Source: Bacillus sp. ISL-7 (GTDB taxonomy: Bacteria > Bacillota > Bacilli > Bacillales_B > DSM-18226). From it: a stretch of 64,000 bases of DNA. Numbering within the stretch: position 1 is the first letter of the stretch; the number at the start of each line of letters is the position of its first letter. The stretch lies in assembly GCF_018613065.1 (NCBI RefSeq), contig NZ_JAGGQW010000034.1, forward strand, positions 186,001 through 250,000. The letters are read 5' to 3'. The notes under the pieces are model-generated. The model did not search any database, was not told the origin of the DNA, and saw nothing but the letters and a program-made list of their open reading frames with translations. Below, in pieces: positions 33,752 through 44,110 of this stretch. The position numbers and the translations under genes are program-made.

Positions 33752-34546
33752 ATGCATATCGTCGTATGCCTAAAGCATGTTCTTGATCCGGAAATTACTC
33801 CACGTTATTTTCAAATTGACCCAGAGACCAATCGTCCGGTGAATGGAGATTCCGACATGGTTTTGGACTCTTTTGCCGAGAACGCGCTTGAACTGGCTAT
33901 TCAACTTCGAGATAAAACACCGGGTGCTACGGTGACTGCCATCTGCCTGGGTGACGAATCATCGGAGGAGGTACTGCGCAGAGCCTTTGCATTCACGGCT
34001 AATGCTGCTGTACGAATTTGGGATTCGGAGTGGGAAAATCTCGACGGTCAGGCCGTTGGACATATCCTTGCGCAAACTATCAAAACCCTTGGGGGTGCGG
34101 AGCTTGTACTGACCGGATATCAAGCAAGTGACATTGAGGAAGGTCTTGTGGGACCAGTCATGGCAGAAGAACTTGGGATTCCTTGTGTGACGCTTGTCTC
34201 CGAACTTGAACTGGATGAAGATAGTGTGAAGTCTACTTGCGAAGCAGAAGGCGGTTATACTGTGGCGAGTGTTCCGTTTCCAGCTGTTTTTACAATTATC
34301 AGTTCTGAGGCAAATGTCCCTCGCCTCCCTAAGGTTAAAAATATCCGACTTGCGAGGAGCAAGCCAATTACTCGATTTGAATCAGATGAAATTGATTTAG
34401 ATCATGTGCGGTGTCAGCCGGGCGTTAAATTGGAGCGGGCCTACGTCCTAAACAGAGATGTCAATTGTGAAATCCTTTCTGGCAGCGATGGCTCAGAGCT
34501 CGCAGCTGAATTGACTGACCAGCTCTTGGCACTGAAGATTTTATAG
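33752..34546 (+). CDS. etfB: Electron transfer flavoprotein beta subunit
   Basis: A 264-residue EtfB/FixA protein. HIVVCLKHVLDPE at the start, NGDSDMVLDSFAENALELA, GYQASDIEEGLVGPVMAEELG and PRLPKVKNIRLARSKPI are typical, including the AMP-binding and adenosine-contact loops. With EtfA it carries electrons from dehydrogenases to the quinone pool through ETF:quinone oxidoreductase, which is not encoded in this window. Likely electron donors are the flavoproteins encoded just upstream. It stands in a racemase-like/etfB/etfA unit. Confidence 0.93.
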   Translation: MHIVVCLKHVLDPEITPRYFQIDPETNRPVNGDSDMVLDSFAENALELAIQLRDKTPGATVTAICLGDESSEEVLRRAFAFTANAAVRIWDSEWENLDGQAVGHILAQTIKTLGGAELVLTGYQASDIEEGLVGPVMAEELGIPCVTLVSELELDEDSVKSTCEAEGGYTVASVPFPAVFTIISSEANVPRLPKVKNIRLARSKPITRFESDEIDLDHVRCQPGVKLERAYVLNRDVNCEILSGSDGSELAAELTDQLLALKIL

Positions 34547-34560
34547 GAGGTAGCAAACAT

Positions 34561-35541
34561 ATGACCAATATCCTTATCTTTACAAATCAGCAAGAAGAAT
34601 CACTAAGCTCGGGTGCCAAGGAAGCACTGGCATTCGGCAGTCGTTTGGCAAGTGCTACCGCCGGAAGTGTGGAAGCCGTCTTGGTTGGACCCGCGACTGC
34701 GGCTGGTACAAAGGAAGCAATTGCCTTTGGAGCAAGCAAAGTATATACCATTAATAATCCTCTACTTTCTGAATATCAAGTTGAACTGTACGTAGATAGC
34801 CTCTTTACAGTGTTCCAACAGTCTGGTGCTGATGTATTACTCCTTTCCTTTGATAGGATGGGAAAGGATCTAGCAGGTCGACTGGCCACACGCATTGGCG
34901 CATCTGCCATAACAGAGGTGACTGATTTTAGAACTGAAGGCGGAAAGCTGACATGGGTGCGCCCAATTTATGGTGATAAAGCATATGGGGAGTATTCAAC
35001 TACACGACTTAAGGTGGTTGTTGGTATTCGCCAAAAGAGTCAGGAAATAGCTGTACCTGATTTAACGCGCCTAGGTGAAATCATTTCTGTTGATTACTCC
35101 GTTCCAGAGGAAGTTGTTTTAACCAAATTGGTGGTGAAGATTCAGTCGGCCTTGTCAGATATCCGTCTTGAGGATGCTGCAATTATTGTCTCCGGCGGTC
35201 GAGGTCTTGGCGGACCTGAAGGCTTTCAAGATTTGCAGTCCCTTGCAGAACTACTGGGCGGGACAGTCGGTGCTTCAAGGGCAGCATGTGACGCTGGATG
35301 GGTTCCTTCTAACCTGCAGGTAGGACAAACGGGGGCTGTTGTTGCTCCAGACCTTTATATTGCGGTCGGAATATCCGGTGCCAGCCAGCATCTAGCAGGC
35401 ATTACCAGTGCGAAGACCGTTGTTGCGATCAACACAGATTCAGAAGCACCCATTTTTAAACGGGCCAATTTCGGTGTAATCGCTGACTACAAAACAGTGA
35501 TACCAGCACTTACGGAAAAACTGAAAAAGGTCCTTGTTTAA
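34561..35541 (+). CDS. etfA: Electron transfer flavoprotein alpha subunit
   Basis: A 326-residue EtfA/FixB protein. The C-terminal FAD domain is well conserved: [49 protein letters not shown] and [19 protein letters not shown]. It begins 14 bases after etfB behind AGGAGG. It is probably not the housekeeping ETF of fatty-acid oxidation, since no acyl-CoA dehydrogenase/thiolase set is nearby, but one devoted to this catabolic island. Confidence 0.94.
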   Translation: MTNILIFTNQQEESLSSGAKEALAFGSRLASATAGSVEAVLVGPATAAGTKEAIAFGASKVYTINNPLLSEYQVELYVDSLFTVFQQSGADVLLLSFDRMGKDLAGRLATRIGASAITEVTDFRTEGGKLTWVRPIYGDKAYGEYSTTRLKVVVGIRQKSQEIAVPDLTRLGEIISVDYSVPEEVVLTKLVVKIQSALSDIRLEDAAIIVSGGRGLGGPEGFQDLQSLAELLGGTVGASRAACDAGWVPSNLQVGQTGAVVAPDLYIAVGISGASQHLAGITSAKTVVAINTDSEAPIFKRANFGVIADYKTVIPALTEKLKKVLV

Positions 35542-35684
35542 GGATTACACATCTAAAAGATTCATAGTCCTATTTTAAGTCCTCATTTTGGTGGGACTTA
35601 TTTTTTGTTTTCTGAAAATTTGGTACAATAGGGTTACCAAAATTTTATATGCAACCTACGATTGGATAGAAAGGAGTATTAATA

Positions 35685-36494
35685 ATGGTTTTAAAGCTTG
35701 AAAATGTCTCTTTATTACGAGAAGGAAATTGGATTATACAAGATATAAATTGGAAGATTAATAGAGGAGAAAACTGGGTTTTATTTGGATTAAATGGCTC
35801 GGGTAAGACAGCCATATTAAATTTAATAAATGCCTATTATTTCCCGACAAAAGGAAAAGTAACTGTACTTGGGATGGAATTTGGGAAAACCTATCTAAGT
35901 GAGAAACTGCGTAAACAGATCGGATTTGTCTCTTCATCCCTTCAGGAAAAATTTCATCCAGGGGATAATGCGTTTGAGGTTGTCTTAAGCGGTGCCTTTG
36001 CTTCTATCGGTCTTTACGAAACACCGACAGATGAAATGAGAAAAAAGGCTGTTGAACTATTGAAGACACTTGGTTGTATAAGGTATGCGAACCGAAATTA
36101 CGAAAAATTATCACAAGGAGAAAAGCAGCGTGTCTTAATTGCTCGTGCGTTGATGGCTGAACCTTCTTTGCTCATTCTCGATGAACCTACGAATGGATTG
36201 GATTTTATCGCGCGTGAACAACTGTTAGAATCGATTGAAAAAATTGCAAAAAATCCCGGTGCTCCGACATTGATTTATGTAACACATCATATCGAAGAGA
36301 TTTTACCAGTTTTCACTAAAACCTTATTACTAAAAGAGGGACAAGTTTTTGCAGATGGAAAGACAAGTGAATTGATATCTAGTCAAAAACTAACGGCGTT
36401 TTTCAATCTTCCTGTTCAGGTGGAGTGGAAGAACAACAGACCGATGCTTTCTAGACTACAGGTTGATGAGAAAGATAAACTCAAGGCCTATTGA
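35685..36494 (+). CDS. ABC transporter ATP-binding protein, YlmA-like
   Basis: A 269-residue ABC ATPase with Walker A GLNGSGKT (residues about 37-44), the Q-loop region VSSSLQEKF, signature LSQGEKQRV, Walker [14 protein letters not shown] and switch His in VTHH. The arrangement resembles B. subtilis YlmA. No membrane partner is adjacent, so the transporter, if any, is encoded elsewhere. A SigA-like pair TTGGTA / TACAAT appears about 50-75 bases upstream. It is unrelated to the catabolic island and marks its right border. Confidence 0.85.
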   Translation: MVLKLENVSLLREGNWIIQDINWKINRGENWVLFGLNGSGKTAILNLINAYYFPTKGKVTVLGMEFGKTYLSEKLRKQIGFVSSSLQEKFHPGDNAFEVVLSGAFASIGLYETPTDEMRKKAVELLKTLGCIRYANRNYEKLSQGEKQRVLIARALMAEPSLLILDEPTNGLDFIAREQLLESIEKIAKNPGAPTLIYVTHHIEEILPVFTKTLLLKEGQVFADGKTSELISSQKLTAFFNLPVQVEWKNNRPMLSRLQVDEKDKLKAY

Positions 36495-36505
36495 TGATTG
36501 AAAAA

Positions 36506-36528
36506 GGCGCATGAATCATTCATGCGCC
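36506..36528. terminator. Hairpin after the YlmA-like gene
   Basis: A perfect 11-bp inverted repeat (GGCGCATGAAT around one central C) without a T-run. It may be a weak terminator or an mRNA-stabilising hairpin. The following ~500 bases to 37029 hold nothing else recognisable. Confidence 0.5.
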
Positions 36529-37029
36529 AACTTTGAGTAATTCGAAAAGCGGAGGTAACTACCTTTTCATTTTGAGTGAAACTGTATAAAACTTCACAGT
36601 TTTTATGAAGATTGTAGTACACCGTCGTAATGACCTTTACTTATGTGAATTGCGTGGATCCGAATGCTTGTCCGATATTATTGGGCAATTTTAGCAACTT
36701 ACAGCAGGATTTGAAATCTTTTAATAAGGCCAAAATGTATACAAGGATAATAGGGTTAAAGATTTTTGAGAAAAGCATTTTTTTAAGAAAAAAGTATTGA
36801 GAGTTATCGCAGGAAAATGTATGATATGGCAAAGATAAAGAACTTTCTGATCCAAAGTTAGTAAAAAAAAGCAGCTATTAGCTAAGAATTAGTAATGATG
36901 CAATATTTGAAACTCATGCTCAATGAATCTTCCAATCATTGAAATGTAAGGGCTTTTATAAAAAATAACACTAGTGATTTTAGTAAACAGAATACATAAG
37001 TTGATAGTTTTTTGAAAGGGGATTCATAA

Positions 37030-38037
37030 TTGAAAAAGCTATTACAAATCTATGCCTTCTTATTTTTCGTCTACTTTCTTTACTTATATAACTATCATAT
37101 TAATGAGTCGCATATATCCCAACTAACACAAGGAGAAGGACAGGAGGAATTTAGTGAGAAGTACGTAATGGTTACATTCCAGTCAGGAATTGATTATTGG
37201 AAGAGCTCTTTAAAAGGGTTTGAGGATGCAGCTCAGAAATTGAATGTATCAGTTGAATACCGGGGTGCAACGCAGCATGATATACATGAACAAATTACTG
37301 TGATGGAACAGGTGATTGCCAAAAAGCCTGCGGGAATTGCGATATCCGCTATCGACCCTGACGCATTAGCTAAAACTTTTGAAAAAGCACGGGAGATGGG
37401 TATTCCTGTAGTTTTATTCGATTCAGGTGCTGCATCGGACAAGGTGTCTTCTTTTTTGGGGACCGATAATTATAAAGCTGGTATAACGGCTGCTCATAAG
37501 TTAGTTGAATTAATTGGTAGAAAAGGAAAAGTGGCTGTCATTACATCTCCCAATCAATTAAATCATCAGGAAAGAACAAAAGGATTTTTAGACACAATTA
37601 AGAAAGAAACCACTGGGGTAGAGGTGATAGCAGTAAAAGATGGAAAGGGGGATCAGCTTGTTTCAAGCAAGGTCGCATTGAACCTCTTAAAGAAGTATCC
37701 AGATTTGAAGGGTATTTTTGCTACTGAAGCCAATGGAGGGGTTGGGGTCGGTAAAGCCGTCAGTCTCCTCAAGAAGAATCAAAAAGTGAAAATTGTAAGT
37801 TTTGATACAGATAAACAAACTCTGGATCTGATTAAAGATGGTACCATATCTGCAACCTTGGCTCAAGGTACCTGGAGGATGGGTTTTTGGTCATTACTGT
37901 TTTTATTTGATCTGCAACATAAAAATTCTCCAATTAAAAAAAGTGAATTTTCCGATAAACCTCCAATGACTTCATATGTTGATACAGGGATTTCTATTGT
38001 TACTAAAGAAAATTTAGAAAATTACTATGCAAAGTGA
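37030..38037 (+). CDS. Membrane-anchored periplasmic-type sugar-binding sensor protein
   Basis: A 335-residue protein: one N-terminal membrane segment (residues about 4-22, no lipobox Cys), then a type-I sugar-binding fold like RbsB/XylF (KYVMVTFQSGIDYWKSSLKGFEDAAQ, AIDPDALAKTFEKAREMGIPVVLFDS, FLGTDNYKAG, FATEANGGVGVGKAV, VSFDTDKQTLDLIKDG). Its stop overlaps the start of the histidine kinase gene, so it is most likely the extracellular sugar receptor feeding that kinase, as in XylFII-LytS-type three-component systems. TTG start after GAAAGGGG. Confidence 0.85.
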   Translation: MKKLLQIYAFLFFVYFLYLYNYHINESHISQLTQGEGQEEFSEKYVMVTFQSGIDYWKSSLKGFEDAAQKLNVSVEYRGATQHDIHEQITVMEQVIAKKPAGIAISAIDPDALAKTFEKAREMGIPVVLFDSGAASDKVSSFLGTDNYKAGITAAHKLVELIGRKGKVAVITSPNQLNHQERTKGFLDTIKKETTGVEVIAVKDGKGDQLVSSKVALNLLKKYPDLKGIFATEANGGVGVGKAVSLLKKNQKVKIVSFDTDKQTLDLIKDGTISATLAQGTWRMGFWSLLFLFDLQHKNSPIKKSEFSDKPPMTSYVDTGISIVTKENLENYYAK

Positions 38038-39866
38038 GCCGCCAAGAAATGAGAGATTCGAAGAAATTGGACAAAAAAAATTTTTTAAAAATAAGCAACC
38101 TTCCAATCCGATTTAAGTTAATTGTTCTTTTAATGTTAATCAGTATTCTGCCATCTATTGGTCTAGGGTTTCTGACAGGATGGACAGTAGACCGCATTAT
38201 AGAGAGACAAGTGAACCAAAATACACTGCAGTTAATTGGTCAAGTCAATAAAACACTGGATTTCTATGCCGGTAACATGCAAAATATGAGTTATTTGATA
38301 TCTTTTAACCCGGGAATTAAACAATTTTTGTACGATAAAAAAAGCCAGCAAAGCCAAGGGGTAAATGATGATTATGAGATACGAACATTTCTGCAAGGGC
38401 TTACAACCTTGTATCCAGAAGTAGCAGGTATTCTTGTGGTAAACAGCAATGGTCAGTACATCAGTAACGACATGTATACCCGCTCGATGAAAAGCCTCAC
38501 TGAAGAGTCGTGGTATCAAGCTGCTGTGAAAAGTGAAGGGATTTTCAAAATCTTAGGGCACCCATTCAGCAGAAACATAACTAGCCATATACATTACAAG
38601 GATGACGAAGTTGTATCAGTTGTACGAGCAATTTTAGACCCTGAAACCCAGCAAGTGAAGGGTGTAATATTAATTGATATGAAGCTCAGAGTGATATCGG
38701 AAGCGACAAAGGATGTTCGCTTAGGTAAAACAGGTTATTTAATGGTGATTGACGATAAAGGCGAAAATATCTATTCACCATCCGAGCCCTTTCTTAACGA
38801 GATTCCTATTGAGTGGCTCCATTCGAATGAATCCGGGAATTTCTCTAAACAAGTCAAAGGCAATAAGCTTCAATTCATATATAGAAAATCTCCTTTTACT
38901 GGTTGGACAACTGTGGGTGTATTTTCTACAAAAGAATCGGTATTAGAGGTAAGGGAAATTCATTTTTATGTGATTAGTTTTGTCTTCTTCGTTTGTTTGT
39001 TTGGCCTTGGAGCCTCCTATTATTTATCCTATTCTATATCAAGACCAATCAGGCAACTCATGTCGTTTATGCGTAAAGTGGAATCTGGAGATTTGTCTGT
39101 CCGTTACAAAGGAGAACGAATGGATGAAATCGGGTTACTTGGCCGCAGCTTTAATACGATGCTTATACAAATAAATAAACTTATAACACTAAATGAGCTG
39201 CAAGAGCGTCAAAAACGTGATGCTGAACTACGAAGTCTACAGGCTCATATTAAACCTCATTTCCTATACAATACGCTAGACACAATTCATTGGCTGGCCC
39301 GAAAAAAAGGTGCTGTAGATGTTGCTGAGGTGGTAGAGTCATTATCAAGACTTTTCCGCATTGGGTTAAGTAAAGGTAACGATATAATTCCTCTAAAAGA
39401 AGAAATGGAACATATTAACAGTTATTTGAAAATCCAAAAAGCCAGATATCAAGATAAATTAAATTACACCTTAAATATTGCTTCCAATGTTGAAAAGATC
39501 AATGTATTAAAGCTTGTATTACAGCCAATCGTCGAAAACGCCATATATCATGGAATAAAAGAAAGGAGAGGGCCTGGTCATATTATCGTAAAAGCAGAAG
39601 AACATGAAGGAAATATAGTTTTCCATGTAATGGATGATGGGAAGGGAATTCCTTCTGAAAAGCTTGAAGCTCTAAGAAGTAAATTGGGAACGTTATTTTC
39701 TCAATCTCAGCAATATAAAGGAAGTGAGAATTTCGGGTATGGGATGCTTAATGTCCAAGCCAGAATTAAACTGACTTTTGGTGATGCCTATGGTATATCA
39801 ATTGATAGTGAATTAGGTATGGGTACAACAGTGAAGGTTGTCCTTCCTGCCATCAGAGAAAAATGA
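38034..39866 (+). CDS. YesM-type sensor histidine kinase
   Basis: A 610-residue kinase: membrane segment about 28-50, extracellular Cache-like sensor to about 300, second membrane segment about 305-325, HAMP (SRPIRQLMSFMRKVESGDLSVR), then the His_kinase domain with phospho-His in HIKPHFLYNTLD and the HATPase N box (PIVENAIYHGI) and G box (DDGKGIP, FGYGMLN). GTG 38034 overlaps the upstream TGA (GTGA) and suggests coupled translation; ATG 38049 is the alternative and neither has a good ribosome site. It phosphorylates the YesN-like regulator encoded next. Confidence 0.88.
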   Translation: MSRQEMRDSKKLDKKNFLKISNLPIRFKLIVLLMLISILPSIGLGFLTGWTVDRIIERQVNQNTLQLIGQVNKTLDFYAGNMQNMSYLISFNPGIKQFLYDKKSQQSQGVNDDYEIRTFLQGLTTLYPEVAGILVVNSNGQYISNDMYTRSMKSLTEESWYQAAVKSEGIFKILGHPFSRNITSHIHYKDDEVVSVVRAILDPETQQVKGVILIDMKLRVISEATKDVRLGKTGYLMVIDDKGENIYSPSEPFLNEIPIEWLHSNESGNFSKQVKGNKLQFIYRKSPFTGWTTVGVFSTKESVLEVREIHFYVISFVFFVCLFGLGASYYLSYSISRPIRQLMSFMRKVESGDLSVRYKGERMDEIGLLGRSFNTMLIQINKLITLNELQERQKRDAELRSLQAHIKPHFLYNTLDTIHWLARKKGAVDVAEVVESLSRLFRIGLSKGNDIIPLKEEMEHINSYLKIQKARYQDKLNYTLNIASNVEKINVLKLVLQPIVENAIYHGIKERRGPGHIIVKAEEHEGNIVFHVMDDGKGIPSEKLEALRSKLGTLFSQSQQYKGSENFGYGMLNVQARIKLTFGDAYGISIDSELGMGTTVKVVLPAIREK

Positions 39867-39900
39867 AGCGATGAAAGAGTTCGAAAGGGGAGCAAATTGT

Positions 39901-41127
39901 GTGCTAAATCATTGGAATGTATTGATTGCAGATGATGAGCCGATAATACGTGAAGGAATTCGTGAATCAGTAGATTGGCAAGAGCTTCATATGAAGGTTG
40001 TAGCGGAAGCGGAAGATGGAGAAGAAGCATTCGACCTTGCCATCGAATATTCAGTAGACATATTGCTGGTAGATTTGAATATGCCAATTATGGATGGTTT
40101 GACTTTAATTAAACATGTACGAGAGAGTTTGCCAAACTGTAAAATAATAATTATTTCAGGTCATGACGAATTTACATATGCCCAAGAAGCATTACGCTTA
40201 AATGTTAATGATTATATTCTCAAACCCGCAAATCCTGATCAATTACAAAACGTCCTACAGAGTATAAGAAAACAATTGGAAGAAAGAGAACAGCAAAGTG
40301 AGTACTTAGCATTAGCGAAAGACCAAATCATAAAAAATATCCCTCTCTTACAGCAAAATTTTTGTCAGGAATGGATAAAAGGGAATATGACAGAATCTGA
40401 AATTATTAAACAACTAAAATTCTTACATTTGCCTCTAGAATGCCCGAACCAGTTTGGTATCATCCAATGTCATGAAATTTATATCAATAAACCTTTATTG
40501 AATGAAAATAATAAACAATTATTTAATTTTACTGAAGATATCGTTGCTGAAGCACTTGAACCCTTCCAAAAAGTTGTTTTTCGAGACCCTTCAGGGTTTA
40601 TATCAGTTTGTATTTGGGGAAATGTACAAGAAAATCTCGAATTATTGTTGTCAAAAAAATTAAAAAATTATTTGAACACGACACCGAATATGCACTTTGA
40701 GCAAGTTACTGGAGAAACATTTGCGATTTCTGAAATTTATAAACACTGCGAAACAATGATGTTTGAAAATTTAAAGATCTCACCGATCGTCCGGCGTGCG
40801 AGATCCTATCTTAGTGAACATTTTTCAGAAACAGATTTGACATTGGAATCATTGGCACAGTATCTGCAAGTATCCCCTGTTTATCTAAGCAGAATTATGA
40901 AAAAGGAATTAGGTACTTCTTTTGTTAGTATGATTACAAATATGCGAATCAGCAAGGCTATTATGCTGCTAAACTCCACAGAACTTTCTATTCTTGAAAT
41001 TGCCGGAAAAGTTGGATATGACACACAGCATTATTTTAGTACTGCATTTAAAAAAGTAATGGGTGTATCTCCCAACCAGTATCGAAAAGGTGCAGGTTTT
41101 TCAAGTTCGATTTCTAGTAAAGAATAG
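39901..41127 (+). CDS. YesN-type response regulator with AraC DNA-binding domain
   Basis: A 408-residue regulator. The N-terminal receiver (NVLIADDEPIIREGI, phospho-Asp in LLVDLNMPIMDG, KPANPDQL with the conserved Lys) is followed by a linker and a C-terminal AraC HTH (LESLAQYLQVSPVYLSRIMKKELG, SILEIAGKVGYDTQHYFSTAFKKVMGVSPNQYRK). GTG 39901 is chosen because AAAGGGGAGC stands 8 bases before it. It probably activates the sugar ABC transporter operon that follows. Confidence 0.88.
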   Translation: MLNHWNVLIADDEPIIREGIRESVDWQELHMKVVAEAEDGEEAFDLAIEYSVDILLVDLNMPIMDGLTLIKHVRESLPNCKIIIISGHDEFTYAQEALRLNVNDYILKPANPDQLQNVLQSIRKQLEEREQQSEYLALAKDQIIKNIPLLQQNFCQEWIKGNMTESEIIKQLKFLHLPLECPNQFGIIQCHEIYINKPLLNENNKQLFNFTEDIVAEALEPFQKVVFRDPSGFISVCIWGNVQENLELLLSKKLKNYLNTTPNMHFEQVTGETFAISEIYKHCETMMFENLKISPIVRRARSYLSEHFSETDLTLESLAQYLQVSPVYLSRIMKKELGTSFVSMITNMRISKAIMLLNSTELSILEIAGKVGYDTQHYFSTAFKKVMGVSPNQYRKGAGFSSSISSKE

Positions 41128-41167
41128 GAGTAATATAGTTTAATTAGCCAAATATGAATGTACTATG

Positions 41168-41208
41168 GGACAGTCCAAATAAATAATTTGGACTGTTCTA
41201 TTTTGTTT
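41168..41208 (+). terminator. Rho-independent terminator after the sensor operon
   Basis: GGACAGTCCAAAT (41168-41180) pairs with ATTTGGACTGTTC (41186-41198), followed by a T-rich tail. Confidence 0.85.
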
Positions 41209-41280
41209 ACGGGGAATTTCGAACAAAAAGTGCTTTCAAACCTAGAGAGTGATTTTTGTTTTTTTTAAATGAAGTATTTT

Positions 41281-41295
41281 TTGAAAGCGCTTCAA
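41281..41295. promoter_or_regulatory. cre site upstream of the sugar transporter operon
   Basis: TTGAAAGCGCTTCAA is a near-perfect CcpA-binding palindrome, 120 bases before the binding-protein gene. It implies glucose repression on top of control by the YesMN-like pair. Confidence 0.75.
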
Positions 41296-41414
41296 GTTAA
41301 GTTGTATTTTTATAAAAATAGTTGTTTTATTGAAAAGACGAAAAAATGACAGGGTGATATATTCATAGCAAGTAATAAAACTTTAACTATGAAAAAACAA
41401 AAGGGGCGATTCAG

Positions 41415-42488
41415 ATGAAAAAGTTGTTGTCAGTAATTATGTTAATTACATTATTATTTTCGTTGGCAGCATGTGGAAGTAAAAGTACAAGTGGCGATAG
41501 TGGATTTGTAGGACTTGCGATGCCTACAAAGTCATCGGAAAGATGGGTAAGTGACGGTCAAAATATGAAAAAAGAATTTGAAAAGTTAGGCTACAAAGTG
41601 GACTTGCAATATGCAGAAGACGTAGTAGAGAATCAGGTATCTCAAATTGAGAATATGATTACGAAGGGTGTAAACGTTTTAGTAATTGCATCAATTGACG
41701 GTGAAGCCTTAACAGATGTTTTAGACAAAGCAAACAAGCAAGGGATTAAAGTCATTGCATATGATCGTTTAATTAAAAATAGTAAATATGTCAGCTATTA
41801 TGCAACATTTGACAACTTTAAAGTCGGTGTTCAACAAGGCTCTTATATTGAAGAAAAATTAGGTTTAAAGGCAGGAAAGGGCCCATTTAATATCGAGTTG
41901 TTTGCAGGATCACCAGATGATAATAATGCCTATTTCTTTTTTGATGGGGCAATGTCCGTATTAAAGCCTTATATTGAATCGGGGAAATTAGTCGTAAAAA
42001 GCGGTCAAAAGTCATTTGAACAAGGTGCCACATTAAGATGGGACGGTGCAGTTGCACAAGCTAGGATGGATAATCTATTAAGTGCCCACTATACCACTGA
42101 CAAGGTAGATGCCGTTTTATCACCTTATGATGGAATCAGTATCGGGATCATATCATCTTTAAAAGGTGTTGGTTATGGATCAGCTACTAAACCACTTCCT
42201 ATTATTACTGGACAAGATGCTGAACTAGCTTCTATTAAATCAATAATAAAAGGTGAACAGACACAAACAGTGTTTAAAGACACAAGAGAATTGGCTAAAA
42301 AAGCTGTTTCTATGGCTGATGCCGTTTTAAAGGGCAAAAAAGCTGAAGTAAATGATACCAAAACGTACGACAATGGAAAAAAAGTCGTTCCTTCATATCT
42401 GCTAGAACCGGTTTCAGTTGATAAAGCAAACTATGAATCTGTCTTAGTTGACTCTGGATATTACAAAAAGGAAGAACTAAGTAAATAA
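41415..42488 (+). CDS. Sugar ABC transporter substrate-binding lipoprotein (ChvE/MmsE-like)
   Basis: A 357-residue lipoprotein. The signal peptide ends in lipobox LAAC (Cys20). The mature part is a type-I sugar-binding fold of the ChvE/multiple-monosaccharide branch ([100 protein letters not shown]). It should bind pentoses or hexoses such as xylose, arabinose, galactose or glucose. The ATPase and permease genes follow after a hairpin. Confidence 0.9.
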   Translation: MKKLLSVIMLITLLFSLAACGSKSTSGDSGFVGLAMPTKSSERWVSDGQNMKKEFEKLGYKVDLQYAEDVVENQVSQIENMITKGVNVLVIASIDGEALTDVLDKANKQGIKVIAYDRLIKNSKYVSYYATFDNFKVGVQQGSYIEEKLGLKAGKGPFNIELFAGSPDDNNAYFFFDGAMSVLKPYIESGKLVVKSGQKSFEQGATLRWDGAVAQARMDNLLSAHYTTDKVDAVLSPYDGISIGIISSLKGVGYGSATKPLPIITGQDAELASIKSIIKGEQTQTVFKDTRELAKKAVSMADAVLKGKKAEVNDTKTYDNGKKVVPSYLLEPVSVDKANYESVLVDSGYYKKEELSK

Positions 42489-42504
42489 TTAGTGATTAAA
42501 ATGA

Positions 42505-42540
42505 TTTAGTGACAGTTAAAGAACCGTCACTAAATTATTT
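42505..42540 (+). terminator. Partial terminator between binding-protein and ATPase genes
   Basis: TTTAGTGACAGTT (42505-42517) pairs with AACCGTCACTAAA (42522-42534) with one mismatch, then a T-rich tail. Such intercistronic hairpins usually give excess binding protein over the membrane components. Confidence 0.65.
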
Positions 42541-42567
42541 TATAAAATTGCGAGGTTGTGGTGAAAC

Positions 42568-44097
42568 ATGTCAAAGATAATTTTAGAAATGAGGAATATT
42601 ACAAAAGAGTTTCCAGGCGTCAAAGCACTTCAAAATGTAAATTTAAAGATAAAAGAGGGCGAAATTCACGCTTTATGTGGAGAAAATGGGGCTGGGAAAT
42701 CCACTTTAATGAAAGTATTGAGTGGTGTCTATCCACATAGTTCATATACTGGGGATATTCTGTTTGGTGGAAAAGTTTGTAAATTTAAGGACATCAAACA
42801 AAGTGAAGAATTAGGGATTGTTATTATTCATCAAGAGCTGGCATTGATTCCATACCTATCGATTGCTGAAAATATTTTCCTTGGTAACGAACAAGCGAAA
42901 AATGGAATTATCAATTGGAATGAAACAGTGTTAAGGACGAGAGAACTGCTGACAAAGGTAGGTTTAAACGAATCACCAAATACAAAAATCGCAGACTTGG
43001 GTGTAGGGAAACAACAATTAACGGAAATAGCGAAGGCACTATCTAAAAATGTAAAATTATTAATATTGGATGAACCTACTGCTGCATTAAATGAACACGA
43101 TAGTGAAAACCTATTAAATCTTTTATTAGAGTTTAAAAAACAGGGCATATCAGCCATTATTATATCGCATAAATTAAATGAAATTTCCAAAGTGGCGGAT
43201 TCCATTACAATTTTGCGAGACGGCCAAACCGTAGAAACTCTAGATATGAAAATAGACAAAATTTCAGAAGACAGAATTATCAAGGGTATGGTAGGAAGAG
43301 AATTAACGAATCGCTATCCAAAAAGGGATGCGAAAATTGGAAATACTATTTTTGAAGTGAAAAATTGGAATGTCTTTCACGAAATGCATACAAATCAAAA
43401 ATTAATTGATAATGTGAATATTCATATTCGTAAAGGCGAGATTGTTGGTATTGCCGGCTTGATGGGGGCAGGAAGAACAGAGTTGGCAATGAGTATCTTT
43501 GGGAAATCGTATGGAAAGAAAATAACGGGACAAATATATAAAGATAGTAAAGAAATCCATTTGAATAATGTTAGTCAGGCAATCGAACATGGAATCTCTT
43601 ATGTTTCTGAAGATCGAAAGGTTAACGGGTTAATCTTAATGGATGATATTAAACAAAACATTACATTAGCCAGCCTTAAAAAGATAACCAACAAATTTGT
43701 TATTAATAAGAACCAAGAAATTATTGAATCGGAAAAATTCCGTGAAAAATTAAAAATTAAAACTCCTAGTATTCATCAGAAAACTGGAAATCTGAGTGGT
43801 GGAAATCAACAAAAAGTTGTATTGAGTAAATGGATCTTTTCAGAGCCTGACATCCTGATTTTAGATGAACCTACTCGAGGTATTGATGTAGGTGCAAAGT
43901 ATGAAATTTACACAATCATTAATCAGTTGGCTACCGGTGGAAAAGGGATTTTAGTCATTTCTTCAGAGCTGCCAGAAATTCTTGGGATTTGTGATCGAGT
44001 GTATGTAATGAATGAAGGCAGAATAACAGGAGAAGTTTTAAAAGAAGAAGCAACTCAAGAACGAATTATGAAATATATGACCAAAAGTATGGTTTAG
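42568..44097 (+). CDS. Sugar ABC transporter ATP-binding protein (MmsA/GguA/XylG type)
   Basis: A 509-residue protein with two ABC cassettes in tandem, as in all carbohydrate-uptake CUT2 systems. The first has Walker [10 protein letters not shown], signature-region [12 protein letters not shown] and Walker [12 protein letters not shown]. The second has a degenerate P-loop ([10 protein letters not shown]), LSGGNQQKV and [20 protein letters not shown]. The gene sits between the ChvE-like binding protein and the permease. Confidence 0.93.
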   Translation: MSKIILEMRNITKEFPGVKALQNVNLKIKEGEIHALCGENGAGKSTLMKVLSGVYPHSSYTGDILFGGKVCKFKDIKQSEELGIVIIHQELALIPYLSIAENIFLGNEQAKNGIINWNETVLRTRELLTKVGLNESPNTKIADLGVGKQQLTEIAKALSKNVKLLILDEPTAALNEHDSENLLNLLLEFKKQGISAIIISHKLNEISKVADSITILRDGQTVETLDMKIDKISEDRIIKGMVGRELTNRYPKRDAKIGNTIFEVKNWNVFHEMHTNQKLIDNVNIHIRKGEIVGIAGLMGAGRTELAMSIFGKSYGKKITGQIYKDSKEIHLNNVSQAIEHGISYVSEDRKVNGLILMDDIKQNITLASLKKITNKFVINKNQEIIESEKFREKLKIKTPSIHQKTGNLSGGNQQKVVLSKWIFSEPDILILDEPTRGIDVGAKYEIYTIINQLATGGKGILVISSELPEILGICDRVYVMNEGRITGEVLKEEATQERIMKYMTKSMV

Positions 44098-44110
44098 GGG
44101 GTAGCAAAAC

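Noticed and set aside
36641..36832. A 63-codon - strand frame in the gap before the sensor operon
   Set aside because: No ribosome binding site, biased composition and no family resemblance.
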